Assembly (NCBI GenBank): GCA_964393115.1
Contig: CAYMST010000006.1
Span: 1-45,299, forward strand
Origin: CAYMST01 sp964393115
GTDB lineage: Bacteria; Bacteroidota; Bacteroidia; Cytophagales; Cyclobacteriaceae
Reading direction: 5' to 3'
Length of the DNA: 45,299 nucleotides
This document shows positions 31,874-41,742 of the stretch, piece after piece. A program made the translations under genes and the position numbers. Each line of letters opens with the position of its first letter. The first letter of the stretch is position 1. The notes beneath the pieces were generated by a model that was given only the letters and a program-made list of their open reading frames with translations, made no database searches and was not told the DNA's origin.

Positions 31874-34648
31874 TTACACCACCAAATTCACAATCTTCTT
31901 CGGCACAATTATTACCTTTTTCGGCGTCTTTCCTTCTGTCCACTTCAGCACTGTTTCATTGGCCAGCACCTGTGTTTTCATATCCTCTTGTGGCATGTCC
32001 AGCGCAAAATGCATTTTTGCCCTCATCTTTCCGTTGATCATAATAGGATACTCATGAGAAGCCTCAACCAGGTACTTCTCGACAAATTGCGGATAACGGG
32101 CCTGTAGTATTGAGCTATCGTTTCCTAGAGCACTCCAAAGCTCCTCAGCGATATGTGAGGCAAACGGTGAAAGGATGATCAGAAATGGCTCCAAGATTTC
32201 TCGCTTATGACATTTCAAGGAAGACAATTCATTAGCAGCAATCATGAATGTTGATACAGAAGTGTTAAGCGAAAGCGTCTCAATATCATGCTCTACTTTC
32301 TTTATCGCCTTATGAAGGACTTTCAATTCCGCATCAGAGGCCTTATCATCTTTTACAATCAAGTTTCCTTTATCGTCATAGAATAATCGCCATACCTTGC
32401 GCAAGAACTTAAACACTCCATCTATACCGTTTGTATTCCAAGGCTTAAACTGCTCAAGTGGGCCTAAGAACATCTCATAAAGACGAAGCGTATCTGCTCC
32501 ATAACGCTCTACCATATCGTCAGGATTAACCACGTTGAAATATCTCTTCGACATCTTTTCGACCTCACTGCCACACATGAACTTATCCCCCTCAAGTATG
32601 AACTCTGCGTCTTTTAGATCCGGTCTCCATGCTTTAAAGGCTTCGGTGTCTAACTGATCATTTTTAACCATGCTAATATCCACATGAATAGGCGCACAGT
32701 CATAGTCCTTTCTTAAGTTGTAAGATACATACTTGTTTGTTCCATTAATCCGATAGGCCAAGCTTGAAGTACCCTGAATCATTCCCTGGTTAACCAACTT
32801 TTTAAACGGCTCCTCAACAGATACTTTTCCTATATCTTTTAAGAACTTAGTCCAAAATCTGGAATATAATAAATGGCCTGTTGCATGCTCAGAACCACCA
32901 ATATATAAGTCGACTTGTTGCCAATATTCTTGTGCTTCTTGAGAAATTAATTCTTCCGAATTGGAAGGATCCATGTATCGGAATTGATACCAACTCGAGC
33001 CTGCCCATCCTGGCATGGTGCTTAACTCATATTCGGAACCATCTTTGTAATTCCAGTCTTTTGCATTTCCCAAAGGCGGCTCACCCGTTTCAGTCGGTAA
33101 GTACTTTTCTACCTCTGGTAGCGTCAATGGTAGTTCCTCTTGGTCAATCAGTTTAGCAACTCCATTGCTGAAGTGAACAGGTATTGGTTCTCCCCAATAT
33201 CGCTGACGGCTAAAGACCGCATCACGCATCTTATAATTGATCTTGGCAAAACCTACTCCTTTATCCTCTACCCATTCAATGGCTTTATCAATGGCTTGAG
33301 GAACTTCAAGACCATTCAAGAAATCCGAGTTGATCATGGTTCCCTTTTTCGGATCAAAGTCATCTTTGGTAATATCAGACCCTTTTCCTTCCTGTACCGC
33401 AATAATTGGTAAGTCAAAGTGCTTCGCAAAGCGATAGTCTCGCTCATCAGAAGACGGCACAGCCATCACTACGCCTGTTCCATATCCCGCTAACACATAG
33501 TCCGCAATCCAAATTGGAATTCGTTCATTGTTAAAAGGGTTAATGGCATATGATCCTGTAAAAACTCCCGAGACAGTTTTCACATCTGTCATTCGGTCTC
33601 TTTCCGATCTATTTTTGGCAGTATCGACATACGCTTCAACCGCTTGCTTTTGCTCCTCAGTGGTAAGCGTTGGTATCAAGTCATGCTCAGGAGCAATACT
33701 CAAATAGGTCACTCCGAAAGTAGTATCGACTCGCGTGGTAAATACCGTAAGCGTCAAATCGTTGTTTTCTACTTTGAAATCAAGCGAGCAACCTTTCGAC
33801 TTTCCAATCCAGTTGCGTTGCATTTCTTTCATCGGCTCTGGCCAATCTATTGTTTCAAGTCCCTGAAGCATACGCTCAGCATACGCTGTAATCCGCATGA
33901 TCCATTGCTTCATTTTCTTGCGCTCAACGGGATGCCCTCCGCGCTCTGAAAACCCATCCTTTACCTCGTCATTGGCCAATACTGTTCCTAGCTCAGGACA
34001 CCAATTTACGACCGTATCCGCTAGATAGGTAAGTCGATAGTTGAGCAAAACCTTTTGTTGCTCTGTTTCATCGTAACCATTCCAATCTTCAGCAGAAAAG
34101 ACGGTTGTATCTTCATCACAAACGGCATTAACACCAGCATTACCCTCTTTTGCAAAACGCTCTATCAAGCTACTAATCGGCAAGGCTTTATCCGCATCTT
34201 TATCATAATAATGATCAAAGAGTTGCATGAATATCCATTGCGTCCATTTATAATATGATGGATCACAGGTTTGAATTTCTCTAGACCAGTCAAATGAGAA
34301 CCCTATATTCTCGAGTTGTTCCTTATATCGGTTAATATTTGTCTCTGTGGTAATCGCCGGATGCTGACCTGTCTGTATCGCATATTGCTCAGCTGGCAAT
34401 CCAAATGCATCAAACCCCATAGGGTGCAATACATTGAATCCTTTGATTCTTTTATATCGAGATACTATATCGGAAGCAATATATCCAAGTGGATGCCCTA
34501 CATGCAACCCTGCTCCTGATGGGTATGGAAACATGTCCAGGGAATAAAATTTAGGCTTTGAAGGGTCGATTTTAGTCTCGAAGCTCTTCTGTTCCTTCCA
34601 GTACTTCTGCCACTTTTTCTCTATCTCTCTGAAATTGTATTCCGCCAT
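31874..34648 (-). CDS. leuS: Leucyl-tRNA synthetase
   Basis: This 924-residue class I synthetase has the HIGH motif as HVGH at 49-52 (PYPSGAGLHVGHPLGY). The CP1 editing domain includes TTFGVTYLSIAPEH and GTGVVMAVPSSDERD. The zinc/insert region includes YIGGSEHATGHLLYSRFW. The second signature is KMSKR (698-702), with Arg in the final place usually held by Ser. A C-terminal anticodon-binding domain and the terminal 'KKVIIVPKKIVNLVV' tail complete it. Length is typical of Bacteroidota LeuRS. It is a single gene with a good promoter match. Confidence 0.96.
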   Translation of the reverse strand: MAEYNFREIEKKWQKYWKEQKSFETKIDPSKPKFYSLDMFPYPSGAGLHVGHPLGYIASDIVSRYKRIKGFNVLHPMGFDAFGLPAEQYAIQTGQHPAITTETNINRYKEQLENIGFSFDWSREIQTCDPSYYKWTQWIFMQLFDHYYDKDADKALPISSLIERFAKEGNAGVNAVCDEDTTVFSAEDWNGYDETEQQKVLLNYRLTYLADTVVNWCPELGTVLANDEVKDGFSERGGHPVERKKMKQWIMRITAYAERMLQGLETIDWPEPMKEMQRNWIGKSKGCSLDFKVENNDLTLTVFTTRVDTTFGVTYLSIAPEHDLIPTLTTEEQKQAVEAYVDTAKNRSERDRMTDVKTVSGVFTGSYAINPFNNERIPIWIADYVLAGYGTGVVMAVPSSDERDYRFAKHFDLPIIAVQEGKGSDITKDDFDPKKGTMINSDFLNGLEVPQAIDKAIEWVEDKGVGFAKINYKMRDAVFSRQRYWGEPIPVHFSNGVAKLIDQEELPLTLPEVEKYLPTETGEPPLGNAKDWNYKDGSEYELSTMPGWAGSSWYQFRYMDPSNSEELISQEAQEYWQQVDLYIGGSEHATGHLLYSRFWTKFLKDIGKVSVEEPFKKLVNQGMIQGTSSLAYRINGTNKYVSYNLRKDYDCAPIHVDISMVKNDQLDTEAFKAWRPDLKDAEFILEGDKFMCGSEVEKMSKRYFNVVNPDDMVERYGADTLRLYEMFLGPLEQFKPWNTNGIDGVFKFLRKVWRLFYDDKGNLIVKDDKASDAELKVLHKAIKKVEHDIETLSLNTSVSTFMIAANELSSLKCHKREILEPFLIILSPFASHIAEELWSALGNDSSILQARYPQFVEKYLVEASHEYPIMINGKMRAKMHFALDMPQEDMKTQVLANETVLKWTEGKTPKKVIIVPKKIVNLVV

Positions 34649-34667
34649 GACTTCAAAAATTTACCGG

Positions 34668-34695
34668 CAAAAATAAAATTTTGATTCAGTTTCAA
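34668..34695 (-). promoter_or_regulatory. Promoter candidate for leuS
   Basis: On the minus strand TTG (34695-34693) is followed after 17 bases by TATTTTTG (34675-34668). This is a full match to the Bacteroidota TTG/TAnnTTTG pattern. The -7 element ends 19 bases before the leuS ATG. Confidence 0.55.
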
Positions 34696-34764
34696 TATCA
34701 TTGTTTAGATTATTCCTTCGGATTCGTACGTTTTCGTCTCCCATAGTTGTCTTAGAATAGATGC

Positions 34765-35379
34765 ATGAATAGCTCTTCTTTTCGAAAATATTTTGATCAT
34801 TTTTTACCAAATGGGACCTCTGCGTATTGTTTTGGGCTGTGGGAAAAACATAACTTCACTTTCAAAATAAAACCTCCGAGGCAAACCAAGTTAGGAGACT
34901 ATAAATTCGATCGACGATCCAGACAACACACAATTACCATCAACAATGACCTAAATCCTTATTCATTTTTAGTGACCTACCTTCATGAGGTCGCGCACTT
35001 AGTCGTGCAAGAAAATTATGGATCCAAAGTTCAACCACACGGGGAAGAATGGAAGTCGACATTTAAAAATCTCATGCTTCCAATATTTAAGTTGAAGGTT
35101 TTGCCCTATGAAGTACAAGAAGGATTAATGAAATATTTCAAAAACCCCAAAGCAAGCAGTTACGCTGATTCGTCCTTGATGATGCTACTCGGCCAATACG
35201 ATCAACAAAAAGATGATTTGGTGTATCTCAAGACATTGCAACAAGGGGATCAATTCAGACTCAACAACAGGGTTTTCGTAAAAGGTGAAAAAAAACGAAC
35301 TCGCTCTCTGTGTACTGAAAAGAGCACCGGTAGGCGCTTTATGGTGCTAGAAATGGCCAGAGTAGAACCTTACTATTGA
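34765..35379 (+). CDS. SprT-like zinc metalloprotein
   Basis: This 204-residue protein has a SprT-like zinc-binding signature HEVAH (H74, E75, H78) followed by H92 in QPHGEEWK, giving three histidine ligands and the catalytic glutamate. Only one cysteine lies in the C-terminal part (RSLCTEK), so the zinc-ribbon found in many SprT proteins is missing. Proteins of this kind are presumed metallopeptidases, and eukaryotic Spartan acts on DNA-protein crosslinks; the bacterial substrates are unknown. No signal peptide is present. The stop overlaps the end of the convergent DUF4249 gene by 7 bases. Confidence 0.83.
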   Translation: MNSSSFRKYFDHFLPNGTSAYCFGLWEKHNFTFKIKPPRQTKLGDYKFDRRSRQHTITINNDLNPYSFLVTYLHEVAHLVVQENYGSKVQPHGEEWKSTFKNLMLPIFKLKVLPYEVQEGLMKYFKNPKASSYADSSLMMLLGQYDQQKDDLVYLKTLQQGDQFRLNNRVFVKGEKKRTRSLCTEKSTGRRFMVLEMARVEPYY

Positions 35380-36281
35380 GCTACCACTTCGTACAGGGTC
35401 GCTCCGTACCCTCCAAAAACACCCAATGCCTCTTCTCCGCTGATCGTCTGAATATTACTTTCAATAGTATTTCCACTTGAGGAAAAGGGATTTCCAGCAG
35501 CATACAACTCTCGATCAAGTGTCCTCCAAAAATCAAAATGTAAGCGGTCGATAGCACAAAACTTTACCTCAATCGTATCGCCTTCCGTAAAAAAAAGATC
35601 CTTATTGACATCCGAAAAACTCTCCAAGCCTCGAAGTATCGTCAGGTCTAGTGTGTCTCCATTGAAAAACTGGTCGCCAAGCGTGGAATAATGCATGGGA
35701 ATGAATTTATTATCCTTGTTTTTCCTTCTGGTAAATACGCGATAGAAGTTTTCTTGATTAGGATTATCAATTAACCGTGCTCTTAGCCTGAAATCATTCT
35801 CCTCCTCCCTTTCCATCCATACTGAGTCTAAGGTAACTGGAGAAGGAATAGTCGTCTCTGCTATGTATTCGCTTCCAAAAAACTGGGCTGAAGGGTCTCC
35901 AAAACGAATACGGATCGAATACTTTCCTCCGATTTGCCCTTTTATTCTTCGACTTTCATAGATATCTAGTGGAAAACTGCCTTCATCATTACCAAATAAC
36001 CGTAAGACTAATTGTTCTTCAAGATTTCCATTTGAAATAAAGACTAATGCGCTTAAGTCTGAAGCTCTTGCCAAATCAGCTCCTGATATGCTTTCAAAAA
36101 ATGAAACAGAGTTAGTAATAGCCACTTTAGCTACACTGCCCACTACTCTACCGTCTTCAACAACCGCTTCGATCGCGCCGTCGATAACCAGCTTTGGCTC
36201 ATAGGCCGGTAACTCTACTTCACGTTCCGTGGTACAGCTCATCAAAGCCAAGTATGATATAATCAAATAGTATGGCCTCAT
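35373..36281 (-). CDS. DUF4249 lipoprotein paired with a TonB-dependent receptor
   Basis: This 302-residue lipoprotein has lipobox ALMS-C16 followed by the DUF4249 start (YEPKLVIDGAIE). The conserved middle (YSIRIRFG..., AETTIPSPVTLDSVW) and C-terminal region (CAIDRLHFDFWRTLD) follow. DUF4249 proteins sit next to TonB-dependent receptors in Bacteroidota and are presumed surface partners, though the ligand is unknown. Its start overlaps the receptor stop by 4 bases (ATGA), showing translational coupling. Confidence 0.87.
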   Translation of the reverse strand: MRPYYLIISYLALMSCTTEREVELPAYEPKLVIDGAIEAVVEDGRVVGSVAKVAITNSVSFFESISGADLARASDLSALVFISNGNLEEQLVLRLFGNDEGSFPLDIYESRRIKGQIGGKYSIRIRFGDPSAQFFGSEYIAETTIPSPVTLDSVWMEREEENDFRLRARLIDNPNQENFYRVFTRRKNKDNKFIPMHYSTLGDQFFNGDTLDLTILRGLESFSDVNKDLFFTEGDTIEVKFCAIDRLHFDFWRTLDRELYAAGNPFSSSGNTIESNIQTISGEEALGVFGGYGATLYEVVAQ

Positions 36282-38623
36282 AATCTCTTTTTTAATGAAA
36301 TAAATGGTAACACCGGAAATAACGATATTTGCTGTGCACTGATATCCAATACGGGAACATCGCTATTAATGCTTTCTCGGATATTGCTAAAATTTCCATT
36401 GATATCAAAAAACATATAGTAGGCGTTTGCTCGATTATAAGCGTTGTACAACCCAAAAGATAAAGTTGAACGCCCAGACTTACTTTCGACATTATAGGCT
36501 ACGTCCATTCTATGATATGGGATCATTTGAACGTTATTTCGCGTATCGTAATCGGCAATGACATTACCTCCAATCACATATCTACCTGTAGGCATAGTAA
36601 TATGAACTCCATCCATGTAAATAAATAACATAGACAAGGTCTTTCGCTTACCAAATGATTTAGTAAGCGATAAGTTTAGGTTGTGCCGTCGATCGTACCG
36701 CGCAGGAAAGCGTCGACCGTTATTGATGTCTGGAAAAGTTCTATCTGATTTCGATAGGGTATAGTTGATATTCATCTCAATACTCTTCCACGTGCCTTTG
36801 ATATTACTTTCAATACCAAACGATCTCCCTTTTCCAAACACAAAATTGTCATCGAAGTTAGCACCTGTTCCATATCCAAATAAAACACCGTTGTCATACT
36901 CAATGAGTCGGCTGATTCTCTTGTAGTAAATAGTAGAGGTATACTGCCATTTACTTTTCTTACCACTTAATCCCAGCGCGACTTGATCACCTTGTTGAGG
37001 TCGCAATTGACTTGTACTTGGAAGCCAAACATCAGTGGGTGCGGAAACGGCTGACATGACAGCTCTATGAATAAACTGATTAGAGCGATCCAATGTTAAG
37101 GATAGCGCTGAGGCATCATTAAGTTCATAAGAAAGTTTAAAATGAGGTTCTAAAGATGAATATGAGGCGATACGTGTCCCGCTTTTATATCTAATCGTAT
37201 CACGAGCAGGGCCGATTACTCCGTCTCCATTAACCCTTAGGAACGGACCCACGTGCCCATAATTATTCCATCGAAGTGCCAGTGCCGCCTTTACCTTACC
37301 GAATGATTTCTTTACTCCCAAAAAGGGAACCCAATTGCGCACGTTAACGACTATTTTTTCTCCAGTGTCAAACTGGGTAGTTTCTACATATACGTCAAAA
37401 TTATTCGGCTCGATAGTTTGACGTTGATACTCAAGGCCTAAAGTGAATTCACCATACTCGGTGATTTTGTCCACTTTCCATTTCGCTCCAAAATCACGTA
37501 TCCCACTTTTGATAAACGAATTGTAACTGATCAAATCAAGGTTAAAATCAACATCATAAGTTCCAGTATACGCGGTAGTCTTCAGAAAAGTGGTGGAGTT
37601 AATATTCCTTTTCCATTTTACGCCTCCGTAAAAATTAGACCACGCTATACGATTGGAAAAGCCACTTCTACTGACCCGAAATACATCTTTACTCCTAAAA
37701 CCTAGAAAGGAAAGTTGGTCCTTATCGGATAAACTACCTGAGATTTTTAGATTGAAATCGTTGAAAAAAGAATTTGTTTGATTCTTTATTTCGTCATTAT
37801 TCTTAAAGAGCTCATGAGCGATAATGTCAATATATGATCTTCGCGCAGCCCCTTGAAGAAACCAGTTGTTAGACAGCTTCAGTTTACCACTAACTCCAGA
37901 ATACAAAAGCCCTATATCTAACGCAAGAGAGCTCTCATCCGGCATTTGATCACTTGTTCTGACACGAAGAATGGAACTAACTCTACCTCCTAAAGAAGCC
38001 GGAAACCCACCTTTATAAAAATCTAAACCCGATATAAACTCAGGGTTGAACATAGAGAAAAAACCAAAAAAATGAGAGGCATTATATATTGGAATAAAAT
38101 CTAATAAGATAAGGTTTTGGTCGATCCCTCCTCCACGAACGAAAAAGCCATTACTACCCTCACTACCGGCACTGACTCCTGGTAATAGCTGAACTGACTT
38201 CATGACATCGTTCGTTCCTAACATGGACGGTGTTAACTTAATTGATGTTATATCTATAGAATGGGTATTCAGCTTTTCAGTTAGCTCCAAACGAGAAGAC
38301 TCAACAATGACCTCGTCTGTCTTCAGCGTATTTGGCCTAAGTTTGACTCGCAGTTGCTCTTGGGGTTTTTCAAGTATTTGTTTCACCGCTTCATAACCAA
38401 CATATCTTACCTCTATGGTCGCAGGAAATTTCTCCATAGACACCGTAGCCAAACCGTCTATCGTTGTAACTACTATTTTATCCTCATTGATGATAACCGT
38501 AGCACTAGGCAAAACATTAAGCGTAGCCGCGTCTAAAACTTTTATATGTAGTATATGAGGGGGAGAGGCCCAGTTAGTTGTATAACTTAAGAGGAAGGCT
38601 AAAACCAAGAATGACTTCGGCAT
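36278..38623 (-). CDS. TonB-dependent receptor, DUF4249-associated
   Basis: In this 781-residue protein the signal peptide is about 1-19. A CarboxypepD_reg-like domain (about 24-100, LHIKVLDAATLNVLPSATVI) precedes a plug (about 118-225, with LLPGVSAGSEGSNGFFVRGG and ILLDFIPIYNASHFFGFFS) and a 22-strand-type barrel. The last residues are ISLKKRL rather than ending in the common aromatic. It is the first gene of a two-gene unit with the DUF4249 lipoprotein. It is divergent from two acidic lipoprotein genes across an 88-base gap, so the two units may share regulation. Confidence 0.9.
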   Translation of the reverse strand: MPKSFLVLAFLLSYTTNWASPPHILHIKVLDAATLNVLPSATVIINEDKIVVTTIDGLATVSMEKFPATIEVRYVGYEAVKQILEKPQEQLRVKLRPNTLKTDEVIVESSRLELTEKLNTHSIDITSIKLTPSMLGTNDVMKSVQLLPGVSAGSEGSNGFFVRGGGIDQNLILLDFIPIYNASHFFGFFSMFNPEFISGLDFYKGGFPASLGGRVSSILRVRTSDQMPDESSLALDIGLLYSGVSGKLKLSNNWFLQGAARRSYIDIIAHELFKNNDEIKNQTNSFFNDFNLKISGSLSDKDQLSFLGFRSKDVFRVSRSGFSNRIAWSNFYGGVKWKRNINSTTFLKTTAYTGTYDVDFNLDLISYNSFIKSGIRDFGAKWKVDKITEYGEFTLGLEYQRQTIEPNNFDVYVETTQFDTGEKIVVNVRNWVPFLGVKKSFGKVKAALALRWNNYGHVGPFLRVNGDGVIGPARDTIRYKSGTRIASYSSLEPHFKLSYELNDASALSLTLDRSNQFIHRAVMSAVSAPTDVWLPSTSQLRPQQGDQVALGLSGKKSKWQYTSTIYYKRISRLIEYDNGVLFGYGTGANFDDNFVFGKGRSFGIESNIKGTWKSIEMNINYTLSKSDRTFPDINNGRRFPARYDRRHNLNLSLTKSFGKRKTLSMLFIYMDGVHITMPTGRYVIGGNVIADYDTRNNVQMIPYHRMDVAYNVESKSGRSTLSFGLYNAYNRANAYYMFFDINGNFSNIRESINSDVPVLDISAQQISLFPVLPFISLKKRL

Positions 38624-38711
38624 TTTCTATTTCAAAAGAAGTTTCGTGAAACAATAAAAACACATTTTATCGTACAAATAACCATATAGTCTTATTTAAT
38701 AAACAACAATT

Positions 38712-40112
38712 ATGTTCAGGCAATCATTTTTTTTCATTTTATCTGTTTTATCACTTTTCACTTTGTCTATTTCATGTAATGAAAATGAAGAGGTCACTCC
38801 TACAACTACCGTCGAAGATCTATCCGAGGTAACGCTTGAAACGTCTGAAAAGTCTGTCTCCGAATTAAGATCTACTTTACAGGAAAATGGGCTTTTGATG
38901 CATGAAGAGATGCAAAAGATGTCCGATACCAAAACTGCAGATGCCCTCGTATCATTTATCAATATCTCAGAGAACGCTGAAATAGAATCATCGGAAGGGT
39001 CTTCACCTACCGTATTTATAACCCCAGTCATCAAGGCCATTGACGGCAATAGCACTCTTGAAGAAATTGGTCAGAGTATGCGGTCACTACAAGCACCTGA
39101 AGAAGATGATGACGACTTCAGTACGTTTAAAGCACTTTGGAATGATTTCAGAGGAACCACACTTACATACGATGCTTTAGAAGATGATTTTAATGAAACC
39201 GAAAATGATCTGAACAAATTCCAGATTCTCTTCCCATTAGTAGAAGGTGGAAGCAATAACGTGGTATTTTCCATTGATGAATTCACAAGTCATGTGGTGA
39301 CCAACGCAGACATAAAGGAAGATTTAGAGGTTACGGAACCAGACTTTGACTTCCCTAAAAGTCTCAAAGCATCGCTGACAATCGATGGAACACTAGAGAT
39401 GAGTTATAGCATCAATATAGCTTATGGTTCTGACGATATCCCCACAGCACTTTCCACTACTACATTTATTAATCCTTTTACCATCTCAACAAGCTTTTCT
39501 AATGATGGTGAAGAGCTTCGAACAAGTCTTGCCTTTGTTAATGGCGAAACAAATATTTATTCCTACCTGGCATCATTGCAAGGAGATGTCTCCTGGAATA
39601 GCATAGATCAAGCTTCCCAAATGGAAGAACCTGATCCTTTAAAACTTGAGTCCGCTTATTTCCAGATCTCCCTATTTGATGTTGCGTTGAGAACCACCGC
39701 TTCAAACATCGAAGGGATGGTCAATGATATTACCGAAATAGATGACAACTATGACTATGGCTATGAGATCATGCGGGACTCCGCTCGTGCAGCTGCTCAA
39801 GAAGTGAAGTATGCGGCTGACATGGAAAAGGTCATCGACGATCATATTGCTTTCGATCTGTTTTTTATAAGCGATGGCGAGAAAATTGCAGACACCAAAA
39901 TAGAAGTCATTCCCCAGTTGAACGACTCCTACTGTTTTAATAGTGGTGTCGATGAAATATGTACCTACAACTTTTTTTCAGAGCCCGATTTGACCATGAC
40001 TTTTGCTGATGGCGGAATTATGACCGCTGAAGAATTCGTAGAAGTAGGGTTCGAAACACTTGAATCTGCTTTTGAAGATTTATTTGATGATCTCGATGAA
40101 GATTTTGATTGA
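38712..40112 (+). CDS. Acidic lipoprotein of unrecognised family, paralog 1
   Basis: This 466-residue protein has lipobox SIS-C22. The mature protein is strongly acidic. It shares with the next gene an N-terminal block (LQENGLLMHEEMQKMSDTK, ADALVSFINI; here about 58-87), a central 'SFT..I..FTSHVV..' strand region and a C-terminal block (DLTMTFADGGIMTAEEF). The C-terminus is a D/E/F-rich tail. Alternating strands and repeats of 'SLTIDGTLEMSYSI' suggest a beta-rich, lipid-anchored surface or periplasmic protein. Function unknown. It is divergent from the DUF4249-linked receptor and is followed by a strong terminator. Confidence 0.7.
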   Translation: MFRQSFFFILSVLSLFTLSISCNENEEVTPTTTVEDLSEVTLETSEKSVSELRSTLQENGLLMHEEMQKMSDTKTADALVSFINISENAEIESSEGSSPTVFITPVIKAIDGNSTLEEIGQSMRSLQAPEEDDDDFSTFKALWNDFRGTTLTYDALEDDFNETENDLNKFQILFPLVEGGSNNVVFSIDEFTSHVVTNADIKEDLEVTEPDFDFPKSLKASLTIDGTLEMSYSINIAYGSDDIPTALSTTTFINPFTISTSFSNDGEELRTSLAFVNGETNIYSYLASLQGDVSWNSIDQASQMEEPDPLKLESAYFQISLFDVALRTTASNIEGMVNDITEIDDNYDYGYEIMRDSARAAAQEVKYAADMEKVIDDHIAFDLFFISDGEKIADTKIEVIPQLNDSYCFNSGVDEICTYNFFSEPDLTMTFADGGIMTAEEFVEVGFETLESAFEDLFDDLDEDFD

Positions 40113-40123
40113 TCTAAAGTTTA

Positions 40124-40165
40124 AAAGCGAAACCTGATAAAACTTTGCTCATCAGGTTTCGCTTT
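40124..40165 (+). terminator. Terminator after acidic lipoprotein 1
   Basis: A perfect 15-pair stem (40124-40138 with 40151-40165, core AAAGCGAAACCTGAT) has a 12-base loop and a short T-run in the descending arm, placed 12 bases after the stop. It indicates that the second paralog probably has its own promoter or depends on read-through. Confidence 0.75.
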
Positions 40166-40296
40166 CAACAAAATCTAAAATTATATGATGGATATTGTTG
40201 ACGCTTTTAAGAAGGATCGCATTAATAGATAGAAAGGACACAACTAAACCCGAAAATGATGTGTCCATGAACTATAAAAGATCTGTAGAAATACAT

Positions 40297-41634
40297 ATGA
40301 AATATCCTGAACGTACTTTTTCTGAGCGAATATGCTTTAGCCTTCTTCTACTGTCAGTTTTGACAACCACTATTTTTTCATCTTGCAAGGAAGAAGACGA
40401 AGTCATACTTGAAGGTGCCCAGTTATCTGAACGAACACCATCTATGAGCAAGGAAATACTCCAAGACAACGGTATAGCCGTCATGGAAAGCCTTACCGAA
40501 ATCTCGAAAAGTAAAGCAATCGATGCCCTAATCTCCATCCTTGACTTGGGTTTTAGGCCTGATGCAAATAGTGATGATCCTGCAATACCCATCGCATTGA
40601 TTCAACCTGTTTATAAACTGAGCCAAGAACAGTCCAGAGGTTCTATACCTACGGCAAGAGAGTTGGTAAACCAATCTACAAAAAACACCAGTTCATATAG
40701 CAATGAATGGGAAGAGTTAGTAGGCTTCGAATATGTCTATGACCCTGCAACCAATGCATTTAATACGAGAAGTGGTGCTACCGATAAGGTGATTATCAAA
40801 TGGCCCTCTAACCTTGAGACTCCAAATGCTATCGATGTCACTTTGACCATTTCAAATTTTGCAAGTCATGTAGTCGAAAACCAAAAGGTATTAGACTCAA
40901 ACGGCGTTTCAGCAATGGAATACTTAACTAGTTTGAACGCAACCATGCTTATAGATGGCAACGAAGAAATGACGATTGAATTGGATGCAGATTATAATAA
41001 TCATGATGATCTCGAATCTATCTTATACTCAGTTGGAGTGGGGGATTTTAAATATTCAAACCAAGAAAATTATGGTTACAATAATATATTACACAAAGTC
41101 AGACTAGATAAGCTATCAGAACGCATTTTCGAAAGTGAGTTTTATTTAACAGGAGACGTAAGATCACTGAATGATGATGTTCTTGATTTCGAGTTGTTCG
41201 ATGGAGGAGATGAATTAGACGAGATCGAGAGTTTCACTTACAGCCTAAAAACAAAAGACATTAAAATGAGCTATTCACTTTCAGATCTCCAAGAAATGCT
41301 GAGTGCAATTGAAGCAATAGAACCAGATGTTGATGGTGATATTAAAGGCGTTTATGATAAGCTAACGGAAGATATCGAAGCCATTTTGAATAGTTACATG
41401 GATTTGAATGTAGTCTACTTAGATGACCAAACACAAATGGCTGATTTATCACTTGATCTTTATGTCGATAACGAAGACGAGCTCACCTACTTTCAACCCG
41501 AAGTTGATTTAATTATGACGTTTAGCGATGGCAGCCAAGTGTCTGCAGATACTTTCTTCTCTACAGGCTTTAACCGAATTGAAGACGCAGGAGAAAATAT
41601 GATAGACGAAATTCTTGAAAACTTGTTTGACTAA
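40297..41634 (+). CDS. Acidic lipoprotein of unrecognised family, paralog 2
   Basis: The start at 40297 is chosen because it gives a proper lipoprotein signal (basic n-region, ICFSLLLLSVLTTTIFSS then C30). In-frame ATGs at 40195 and 40267 would bury it. The mature protein is acidic and parallels paralog 1: LQDNGIAVMESLTEISKSK / IDALISILDL near the N-terminus, 'TLTISNFASHVVENQ' centrally, and 'EVDLIMTFSDGSQVSADTFF' followed by an acidic helix at the end. The pair clearly arose by duplication with strong divergence. Function unknown. It ends before a bidirectional terminator. Confidence 0.7.
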   Translation: MKYPERTFSERICFSLLLLSVLTTTIFSSCKEEDEVILEGAQLSERTPSMSKEILQDNGIAVMESLTEISKSKAIDALISILDLGFRPDANSDDPAIPIALIQPVYKLSQEQSRGSIPTARELVNQSTKNTSSYSNEWEELVGFEYVYDPATNAFNTRSGATDKVIIKWPSNLETPNAIDVTLTISNFASHVVENQKVLDSNGVSAMEYLTSLNATMLIDGNEEMTIELDADYNNHDDLESILYSVGVGDFKYSNQENYGYNNILHKVRLDKLSERIFESEFYLTGDVRSLNDDVLDFELFDGGDELDEIESFTYSLKTKDIKMSYSLSDLQEMLSAIEAIEPDVDGDIKGVYDKLTEDIEAILNSYMDLNVVYLDDQTQMADLSLDLYVDNEDELTYFQPEVDLIMTFSDGSQVSADTFFSTGFNRIEDAGENMIDEILENLFD

Positions 41635-41711
41635 CTAACAATATAATTGGTTTGATAAATAAAGAAATGAAAGACACTCTTAATTAATGAAGGTTGTTTT
41701 GTACTCAATGG

Positions 41712-41741
41712 AAAACTCCGTACCGTCTTGGGCGGAGTTTT
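41712..41741. terminator. Bidirectional terminator between acidic lipoprotein 2 and MFS gene
   Basis: AAAACTCCG (41712-41720) and CGGAGTTTT (41733-41741) form a perfect nine-pair stem with a 12-base loop and T-rich ends in both directions. It abuts the MFS stop codon. Confidence 0.75.
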
Positions 41742-41742
41742 T

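Noticed and set aside
32881..34519. Several antisense open frames of 60-100 codons inside leuS
   Set aside because: They lie fully within a well-supported essential gene, have no family resemblance and reflect codon bias on the coding strand.
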